Shown: one piece after another, positions 25,016 through 34,500 of the stretch
Layout: each line of letters begins with the position of its first letter
How positions within the stretch are numbered: position 1 is the stretch's first letter
From: Steromphala cineraria
Taxonomy: Eukaryota > Mollusca > Gastropoda > Trochida > Trochidae
Assembly (NCBI GenBank): GCA_916613615.1
Contig: OU744730.1
Location: 21,764,406-21,828,405 of the forward strand
Length of the DNA stretch: 64,000 nt
Direction: 5' to 3'
Position numbers and translations under genes: made by a program
Notes under the pieces: model-generated
What the model saw: only the letters and a program-made list of their open reading frames with translations
Database searches by the model: none
What the model was told of the DNA's origin: nothing

Positions 25016-25759
25016 GAAAAGATCTCACTTATTCACATCAGCAGGTAGTTAAAACTTTTGCAAGATAAATTATCTATGAATGTGTTATTAAAAGGAAGAA
25101 CAAATAATTCCTTTAAAACGATTAAAAAACCCTAATTCATGGGGTTTATTCACGTGCATGTATGTTTCAAATTTATGTTTCACATTATATCAGACATATT
25201 AAATACAGACAAACTGACAGGCACGCAGACAAACCGATACATTTTGTTATTTGCCATATATAGTTCAAAGTCTCTTTCTAACAAAGATGAAACACACATC
25301 TTTCAATGATGTTTAAGATCAAATGTTTTTTAGGAAAAGTGTTTAAAGTATTAAAGGGACATTCCTGCCCATATGTCCGTTTCAGTGGTGATGGGGTAGA
25401 CCCTTCTACTTTCCCTGACCCCTGAGCGTTTATGCCCCACCCCCTGGGAAGGTTGGGGTAATATCTAAATATCCTCGCATTTTCGAGGTAAAAAAAATCT
25501 GAACCCTTTCCCATTTACAATTCTAATTACAGGGTAGATCCCTAAAAAGGATAAAATGTTGGGGAAGGGGATTCCCTTTTTCTCCCATCCCAATCCAAAT
25601 CCCCTCGCTCTCCCTCTCCCACACCCCCTCCCCCCTTTTCTTTAAAAAAATTGTCAACCGAAAATCTTACTGTTCAGGGAGGGGGGGGGCCGTTCATCTC
25701 ATTTATCCTTCCCCCTAAAATACAGAGTTAAAGTGACTTTTTCTATAAACAAAATTCTT

Positions 25760-25875
25760 GAATGGTGGGGGGGGGAGGGGGGGGGGGGGGGGGGGGGGGC
25801 AGGGCCCCCCCAGGTTCGGAAGTGGGGGGTCCGGGGCCCCCTGTGCCCCCCCCTGTTCCTACGCCTATGCAAGGT
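25760..25875. mobile_element. MITE end with a 23-nt poly-G run
   Basis: A G tract (25767-25799, interrupted once by A at 25776) runs into GGGCCCCCC and ends in TGTTCCTACGCCTATGCA. Ends of the type TGCATAGGCGTAGGAAC followed by G/C-rich hairpin sequence are common in invertebrate MITEs, by recollection. The G tract could fold as a quadruplex and its exact length is unlikely to be reliable in an assembly. Confidence 0.5.
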
Positions 25876-26039
25876 CAAAAGGGTGGAACTTTCTATCATC
25901 TTTCTTTAACTGCACCATAAGCCGACCCTTTTCAGTAGTTGATATATTGCTAAATCATACATGTATATTACCATGGGTTTTCCATTGCATGTAAATTCTT
26001 ATTTGTTGAGCACATGCATTGCCAAGAAAAGAGTCGTCA

Positions 26040-26064
26040 TGACGTCATATTGCTTGTGACGTCA
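26040..26064 (+). promoter_or_regulatory. Two perfect cAMP-response elements
   Basis: TGACGTCA occurs at 26040-26047 and again at 26057-26064, 17 bp apart and 110 and 93 bp before the ATG of the coiled-coil gene. They are consensus CREB/ATF sites. No TATA box is obvious between them and the start codon. Confidence 0.75.
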
Positions 26065-26149
26065 TCGTCCATAGTTGTTACTTGAACAGCTAACGAACGA
26101 CAAATCCACACATCCTTCATGGTGGTAAAGTTACGTATTGAGGAAAATA

Positions 26150-26575
26150 ATGGCATCTAACGAAGAGGATGTCAAGAAACTTCGACAAGGCCTGATTGCC
26201 TACACGAAGGGTTATTACGACAATATTTGCAAAACCGAACACGCAAAGGCAGAGAGATGTATAAAACAGATGGATAGACTCAAAGAAGATATGAATAGAC
26301 TTAGAGAAGACTGTCAGAACATGGCGACAGATTTCATCCACCTCGAAAGAAGACGTTCAATGATGAAGCAAGGCAATATGGAACTGAAAGCTGAAGTTGC
26401 TCGTCGACAAGATGAAATGAAAGATGTTGTATATCTGGACACACTCATCAACCATCTCAATGACGTTGGAGACAAGATGAAACTGGTTCCTTTAGTCGTT
26501 GATGCTGATATAAAATACAACAATGATATACAAGAGACAGATAAACACGACCAAGCTGCAAATAAGTCAATGTGA
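26150..26575 (+). CDS. Intronless small coiled-coil protein, 141 aa
   Basis: The frame starts at ATG 26150 (MASNEEDVKKLRQG) and ends TGA 26573-26575. An in-frame upstream extension has only a non-ATG start, so this ATG is chosen. The protein is highly charged and predicted helical. Residues about 30-90 show heptad-like spacing (for example AERCIKQMDRLKEDMNRL and HLERRRSMMKQGNMELKAEV), consistent with a dimeric coiled coil. The last 50 residues are acidic and polar. There is no signal peptide, membrane segment or catalytic motif. Twin CREs lie just upstream, as at the next gene, so both may respond to CREB/ATF; that is inference. The likely 3' end is AATAAA near 27430. The family is not recognised, and a processed retrocopy is possible since no intron is present. 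Confidence 0.65.
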   Translation: MASNEEDVKKLRQGLIAYTKGYYDNICKTEHAKAERCIKQMDRLKEDMNRLREDCQNMATDFIHLERRRSMMKQGNMELKAEVARRQDEMKDVVYLDTLINHLNDVGDKMKLVPLVVDADIKYNNDIQETDKHDQAANKSM

Positions 26576-27450
26576 AATGTTGACGATACAGTGGTAACTT
26601 TTAGATGATGTTTACACCGACCACTAGTTTGCTTTCAGTTTTGCTGTATGCGATGTGTGTATTGGACAATTGTAATGCAAGACTTGTAAGTCTTGCAGGA
26701 GAGGCTGTGAAAATGTCTACATACATTGCATTTCAAACATGTATCTATGAACAATGCTGTCTATCATCAAGTGGTGAATTCCCTAAAAAGGATGAACTTG
26801 TCTTTAACATTGGCGATGAAAGGATCCCGTTTTACTACCGAAAGCTATGACCAATATACATGTATTGCTTTGTGCTCGCATACATGAGAAGCGAAAGTGT
26901 GTGAGAAGAATGTACCGCAAGATTATAACAATTTTCTACAAATTCAGTCTACAGCGACTATGTATTGGCTGAACGCTCTTAGCATTGCAATGCTGTGAAG
27001 GATCACATGGAGAGGGGCTTGTCTAAAGTATGGCGATTGAGTGACTTGCTTTACTTACGAATGCTATTGCACCTTACAGAATCAGAAAAAATGAATATGA
27101 GAAGATTAATCATCTTGCATCTAATGGATATCGTGTTTGTTAAAAGACTAGAAACGTTGAGCATTATTCTGCCTTCAAAAGTTTACATTAGAAAAGAAAC
27201 CTGGTCAATTCAATACTTTTTTGCCTAGAAGAACAGCCGATTGAGAGTTTGAGATATTCTGATAACTTTGTATGTTGTGGATCAGCCGTTCATTATCCTT
27301 TATTGCATGGGATATACTTCGTGTTGGACGAATGAACAATTTATTAGTGGCAAAACATAGCGAAAACCAAAAACAGTCAAAATAGGATTTTTATAACAAT
27401 TATACCGGCGTGTGCAATTTTCATTGAAGAATAAAGAAACGTAAAGTTAA
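26576..27450 (+). other. Probable 3' UTR of the coiled-coil gene
   Basis: It lies between the TGA at 26575 and the polyadenylation signal GAATAAAG near 27430. The open frames inside (26605-26850, 26995-27228) show no domain. Confidence 0.45.
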
Positions 27451-28376
27451 TTGGTGGTTCTGTTTCTTGGTCTCATTTTAAAACCATTATTTAAATAAAC
27501 AACGACAAAAGAATCATTTGAAATCGCATGGATGGATATATTAATTGTAATACTTCAATATATTATTCATGTTTGATAACATCTTCTCCCTGAACAATTA
27601 AGACCATTTGTTATGGTCAACTGATTAATAGCGAATTTCACCATTATTTTGCCGTAATTCCCTGAACGCCTTGGGTACGGTCAAACCAGAAGCTCTTCTT
27701 CAATTTATCAACGGCAATCTAACTGAGTCTACCTGAATATGGTAAGTTGTTTTAAACACCATCTTGTTCTAGTTTTTGCGTTGTTGTATCTTTTCCTCTT
27801 TGTTGTTCAGTTTGTTGATTCACTGCCAAAGCCATTAGAAACAAACAAAAACTGTTGTTAAGTTATTGTCGTTTATGCAAAAACTTATTAACACTAATTA
27901 TTGATTTGTTTCCATATTATATAAGGTATACTCCTGTGTTCTCTCGTAAAAATATTCTTGCATAAAAAATTAAGTTGTGAATAGCTACATAATACATACA
28001 TGGCAAACTTATGGTTTAGCAGACATTTTTTTCGAATAAACTAAGGAATCGAGAGCGAACGTCAAACTTGTAAAGCGCCGTACATGCCACGTGTCAAAGT
28101 GAAATTCAGATAATGATTGTTTAGACCAAATTAAACAGATTTATTCCAACAGCATAAAATACAACTGCTTAGCCAAATCTTATTAGAGTGATGCAAAGTC
28201 TTGTCATTTCTTTCTGAGTGTCATGAAGAAAGGATGAAAGTGAAGCTTATTTTCCAAAATCTTGATTTGTATTTAGTTTTCAACAGTGAATTCAAAGACA
28301 AACGTATTTCATCGATGAGCATGTAAAAAATATCGTGGTATGCAACTTGCAAATAAAGCTAGTTATCTGACTTGCA

Positions 28377-28507
28377 TGACGTCAACAATCACGTCACTCT
28401 GACGACAGCCCATTGTCTCATCCCTTCTAGTCGATGCAAGGCAGATTTCACGCAACCCTTTCTGGATCTATTGGGATAGCGAATTATTTCAAACTTTTTC
28501 TGACACC
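28377..28507 (+). promoter_or_regulatory. CRE promoter 1 of the Ser-rich gene
   Basis: TGACGTCA (28377-28384) is followed by ACAATCACGTCACTCTGACGAC, CATTGTCTCATC and GTCGATGCAAGGCAGATTT before the ATG at 28508, 131 bp from the CRE. The same block recurs three more times downstream. Confidence 0.75.
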
Positions 28508-28526
28508 ATGAGTTCATCCGAAGACG
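28508..28526 (+). CDS. Alternative first coding exon 1A (MSSSED+G)
   Basis: ATG AGT TCA TCC GAA GAC G is followed by donor GTAAGAAA. Spliced to 32037 it gives MSSSED-E-PETFKW. Confidence 0.75.
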
Positions 28527-31500
28527 GTAAGAAATCAAAGATTGGATAGGATGATTGATAAGGATTGTTTTATAGAACCACTTTCTTGCTTTCTTGGAAC
28601 GAAAATACTGACAAAATTTATAAGAAAGGACAGCAACGCTTGCATTTTTTGTGGAGAACCTATATTGAGGTTATTTTACAGAACATTTATTCAAAGTATC
28701 TTGACCTTTAATTTCTTGAGCTGGTACGGAAATCTGTCGGTTCAGAATAAAAACAAACTCTCAAAAATTGTTAAAACAGCTTAAAAAATTATTGGACTTC
28801 CAATTGAAAGTATCGGCGATTTTTATGAGCAGCAAATTTCCAAGAAAACAAATACAATTTTAAGTGACCAATCACATATTCTTTTTTCGGAATATTCTTG
28901 GCTACCTTCAGGACGCAGACTGCGCATGCCGACTGGGCGAACAAATAGGTTTCGCTACTCTTTTATTCCAAACAGTGTTCGTTGCTACAATGAGCAGTTT
29001 ATTGATTAATGTCATATTTCTATTTTAGTCAAGTGAATGTGAGTGTGACTAAATCGGATGTGTTCATGTTTAGACAAATCTTATGCATTATAATATTATC
29101 ATGTACATTTAGTTTGCTTTGTTTGTAACTGGAGAACTGTATATATGATGTAAAACAAATAAAGACATTATCTTATCTTATCTTATTGGGACAATAAAGA
29201 CATTATCTTATCTTATCTTTAAGATAATGAATGGTTAGGTGGGACCACGAAGGTCTAAGGTTCCATAGATTTAGTTTTAATAAATTTTAAGATAAATTGT
29301 AAACCAATTCTAAGACAACTTTGAACTGTTGCCTTTCCACTATCGGAATTGTAAATCAATGTAACCCTTTTTGGGTATTTTTATGCAAACTAACTTTTAT
29401 AAGGTTCTTTAGTGGATAATAATGTAAATCATGTATAATAATAATAATAATTATTTCCCAGTATTATATTCCATATAAAGATTAAAATCCTTTGAGGATG
29501 AGGTAATAGGAAGTTTGATATTCGAATTTCGCGCGGTATGCACCTTTTTTATTGTGTCAATTACCTGCCTTTTAACTATGACGTCAACAATCACGTCACT
29601 CTGACGACAGTCTATTGTCTCATGACCACGCGTCGACGCAAGGCAGATTTTACGGAGCTGTATTGTGATCTACTGAATTAATTACTTTTTTTCAAAACTA
29701 TTTTCTGGCATCATGAGTTCATCTGAAGAAGGTACGAATTAACGATTTACTTAGGTAACCATACTATGTAGTTGAATTGGCGCTTTTGTAATGAAAAAGC
29801 CCTTTAGGCTTATGTATCTCTTGTTATAAAAAATGACCCATGAGTTTCTTTGTAAAACCTTAATGACGAATTTCTAAAAATTGACGCCAGAAAGGAAACC
29901 TGACACTAGATGCTTAATATTATATTTCTTATTTCATACTGTCAGCACTGAATGACTTACCTTAATAAGTTTATCTTTTACTCATGAAGTTTGTGGTTCT
30001 AATTTCGCGCGGTACGCAACTAACGTTTGCAAATTATCTGCCTTTTAACTGTGACGTCATAGTCACATCGCTCTGACGACTGTCTATTGTCTCATCACCC
30101 CGCGTCGATGCAAGGCAGATTTTACGGAGCAGTATTTTGATCTTCTAAACTAGCGACTAATTTTGCAAATCCTCTTTCATCATGAGTTCATCCGAAGATG
30201 GTAAGAAATAAATGATTTACAAATACATTTATAAAGTAATAGGTATTGGTTTGCCGGTGTAATGCCCTTGTTTACTCTAGATAATGATTTGTAAAAAAAT
30301 GATACCACTTAGACCTAGTGTCAAAATCGTAAATAATCTATACTGACAAAAAGGCTGAATTTCAAAGTTTAATTCTATAAGGGATTTTCCTCTGTCCAGT
30401 ATTCCATACAGTCATCATTAAAATCAGGCCTAAATCGTTTGCTTTATAAAGATTTTCTTCATTTTAAAAAAGTTTATCTTTGCGGTATGCAAATTACCTG
30501 CCTTTTTACTATGACGTCAACAATCACATCGCTCTGACGATATCATTATTGTCTCATCACCTCGCGTCGATCAAATAAAGAATTTACGAAGGTTTATCCA
30601 GATCTACTAAAGCAATACCTTTATAATCCTTCTTTGTAAATAATGAGGGATTCTTCCAAAGACGGTAAGAGATAAAATTAAGTATTTTATATGATAGTGT
30701 TTTGAAGATGGTTTTTTGTTTGTCGAGCGTTAATTATTTCTGATGTATGTTGATTTCTATACCTTGTAATTGAAAGTCTATTTAGCTTTTATAACTTGGA
30801 TGAAATGGAAACTACCTTTAGCTCATAGCATCATATTCTGTTGGGTTTCCTTTTGGATACAGTACTTGTACATTGCGTAGATACGGACCTAGAAAATATG
30901 TACCAAAGGAATTGTATCTTTTTATCGTAATCTGTTAAAGGGACAGTAGCACGTTTTATGAGGAATATAAGGTGATGTCAGGAAAATGAAAATTAATGGT
31001 TCCAATTGAAAGACGGTGCATTTAACCTAAATGACGCAGTAATAATTCAAATATATAATGTAAAGTTTAGCCATGCTATTCCTTTTTCTTACACAAAATG
31101 AATTAAAGGTATTCACACAAAATGGCCGCCAATAGATTTTAGTTTAATCTTCACACTTTCTCCTCTGACTATGGATAATTGGTTTGTGTTTTGACATTTT
31201 TGAGAATTTCACAATAATACATTTAGCATTAACATACAATTATCAGTGAAAATTTGAAATATAACATTATCAAAAAACGTGCTACTGCCCCTTTAAAACA
31301 AGATTTACATTTCAAATAACCGCTATAATTATGTAGTAGAATTTAATACCTATTTATCTATCATATCACACAAAAAAAAATATAGATAAAAAATATATGT
31401 AAAATTAAGCATGGTTCATGTGTTCAAGTGTTGAAATTAAAAACCAACTGAAGCATAATTTGAAAAAAAACCATTGAATATAATATATTTAGTAATCATT

Positions 31501-34500
31501 AAGAGTTTTGAGCGTTCCGAGTTTGTCACTGTCAATGATGACGGATTTCTTAATTAAAGTAAGTTTTTAAAATCATATTTGCTTACAGAAAAGTAAACTT
31601 GAAGCAAGTTTTATATTTGTGTAACATAAGGTTATTATATTAGGTCACATGAGTCCTGTTCTCATCACATCAATTATTTAAAATCTAGATTTTAACCTGT
31701 CAGTGACAAAATCATTATTTATATTATATACCACACTGAAGAATACATTTCACGTTATCATTCCCACCTTACGGGATATATTGGCATGTACCAATCTCTA
31801 AACGAACTGAAGTATAGAAGAACAGAGCTAGGTTATGTAACTGGACAGAGGTTATCATTTCATTCATTAATTATTTAAGACATGAAACATAATTAAGACT
31901 TGACCAAGCTTCAAGAAGTATACATTTTTACTTATATTTCTGCTTCGGACTGACAAAAGGACTTCAACTAAGACCTGTTCAGGAAAACATAATGATAATG
32001 CATAACCAAACTATTTTTTCCGTTTGATCTCAACAGAACCTGAAACTTTCAAATGGAGTGCCGAAGCAGGCAGTCAGAGTGATTCCTCTTCGCGACCTTC
32101 ACCTTCCTCTTCTGATGAGAGCGAGGAGACGTCACGTGACGGTCAGCAGGTCTGGGGAGAGCCGGACATTCACTGCGCCGCTGCCCAATGGCCGATCTTT
32201 GACTCGGACGAGTCAGATAACGCGGACGAGGAACCCTCAAAGTTGACCTTTGACTTTAAGTCCCTGGACAAGCATAATGAGGACAGCAGCAACTGGACTT
32301 TGTCTATGGTGAGCGTTCATTTGGAATTCAAAGGAAAACTGACTTTGCTCTTCAAACAGGTCAACCAGTTGATGTCCGTTTCATTTTGGTCACAATTTAG
32401 CGCTTTATTCCATCAACTTGAACATAACTTACTTTCCCTATTGAGTCCTGCCTTTTAAGAAATATGTGCACACCGCACAGGTGAAAGAACTTCTGTTTTC
32501 CTAAATGCTCTGTTTTTGTTGCTGATTGCACAGCTATCTTTGATTGCAGCATATAATATAAGAATTCTGTATTCCTATCCCAAAATTTGAAAACATTGAT
32601 ATAATGAATTAAATCATATATGGTCGATCTTCACTTCATTTAAAGGATCCTCAATGGATCAGTGATTTAAACATTTTGTTATGATATCTATTGTTCTATT
32701 TCAGCGCTTCCCGTCCAATGTCACCAATGGCAATGAGCTCCGCCCATCTGTGAATGAACCAATACTGATCTCGTCTTCCGAGTCGTCACGTGACTCGAAG
32801 CATGAAGGTCACGATGGCCCTCGACCAGAGCCATCAATATCACAGGCATCCGACTCTGTTGCCAATTTCAGAGCACATGTGAGTTTTAAAAAAGTCTTGA
32901 GAATTAAGTTATTTCGTGTGAAGGAAGCTTAAGCATACAGGTTCATGCCTCTAAACGTTTTGCTCAAAACTTGTTTGTTGTTATGTAGATGAACTTCTTT
33001 CAAATGGTAACCGTTTAGGTGAGTTCGTTTGTAAAATTAAAACTAAAAACATTTAATAACACAGTATTGTCCCGGGAGTGGGATACTTCCTCCTGGAGTC
33101 TTACTCACTGTGGTGGAAGACGAATTGTTTGACTTTTGGATCAAGATGTCCGAGATTTGTACCTTACCTTACTGTTTTACTGTATCATTTCTTTGTTATC
33201 CTGATGGAAAACTGTTTTACATGCATATCATACCAGTTTTCTAAGTAATGGAAATAATTGAAAAAAAAAGAAAACATGGACAGTTTAAACCTCCCCCAAT
33301 ATGGTAAACCTAATATTATTTCCAGGCCAGCTATGAAGGCTCAGACGAACGTCCACTATCCACATCCTTCAAGAAAATGTACAAGGAAGTCATGGACCGA
33401 ATTGATGCTTCTGAGCCCAAGTATTCGTCCTCTAGCGAGGATATAACATCTGACAGCGATGCAACCGAATTTTCAAGTTCCTCCGATTCCAGCAGCGCGT
33501 CAAACTCTCGTCTTCATGTAAGTTGTAGCCTAAATGGTGTTGTATATTATCATAGCTCATTAAAGTCCTTGATATCATGTTTTTATACTCAACAAAGACA
33601 AGGTTAAATACTGTCTGTTATCGTTCGTTATGTGTCTGTGACTCTTTTTCTTTTTGAATTTATTACGAGAAGTAAACCCGTCACGGTTTCATACAGAAAA
33701 CCCCTTTCATGACTCACGTGACTAGGGATCGATGGGTTTATATTCCATATACACATATGTAAGCGGGTTTAATATTAAAAAACTTAACGGTTACATACTT
33801 TACTTTTTGGAAAACAATGACTCTTGGTAAAATCACAGAATCTATTTCTTTTTCAAATTTCGTCATCTATGGGGACATTGCCAAGTGTTTATAAGCCACC
33901 GAGATAAGGTCAAGTAACTAGAATCCTTATGTTCTCTTTCTGTTCCAGGTCCTAACGGGAGAATATGTAGATCTACTCAGGAAGTCGCTTTATAACAAGG
34001 ACGAAAAAGCCGGGAACGAAAAATCTGAGGACGAAAGCGCCGATCACGAATCTGATCTTGATTATGAACCATCCGAGTTCGATTACGAAACGTCCGAAAG
34101 CATGAGCGGGGAATCTGGTGACAGCAGCCCTCAACCCAGGGTTGTCCCGTCCTACGTGTCCCTGTCCCCCCACGGGTCTCCCCCACCCCCTCCCTCTACT
34201 GATGATGAGAGTGGGTACGACACAGATCATGGACAACACACCATCAGATTGCCCCGGGGAGCCGCCGGACTTGTTTTGTTGGTGTGTACCCCCATTGAAT
34301 ATCACTTTAACCTTTCTATATTAAGAAGAACACGTTCTTATGGATAGATAACTTCTTTATTGCATGACATGCGACGTTTCGGTGTAGGTACTAACTTGCT
34401 TGATAACGGTGTTAGTATCGACACCGAAACATCTCGATACTAACACCGAAACATCGCATTTCAAGTTGACAATCCATAAAACCTGTTCTTCTTTATTCAT

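Noticed and set aside
25758..25994. Gly-rich open frame
   Set aside because: It is a translation of the poly-G tract of a MITE end.
26605..27228. Further short open frames after the coiled-coil gene
   Set aside because: No domain, no splice logic and within the likely 3' UTR.
27660..27740. Possible first exon ending ATATG|GTAAGTTG
   Set aside because: The donor is good but no downstream exon in phase or promoter could be assigned. A similar motif at the right edge of the window is equally unsupported.
33690..33780. Loose inverted pair GTAAACCCG / AGCGGGTTTA
   Set aside because: It is too short and imperfect to call a mobile element.
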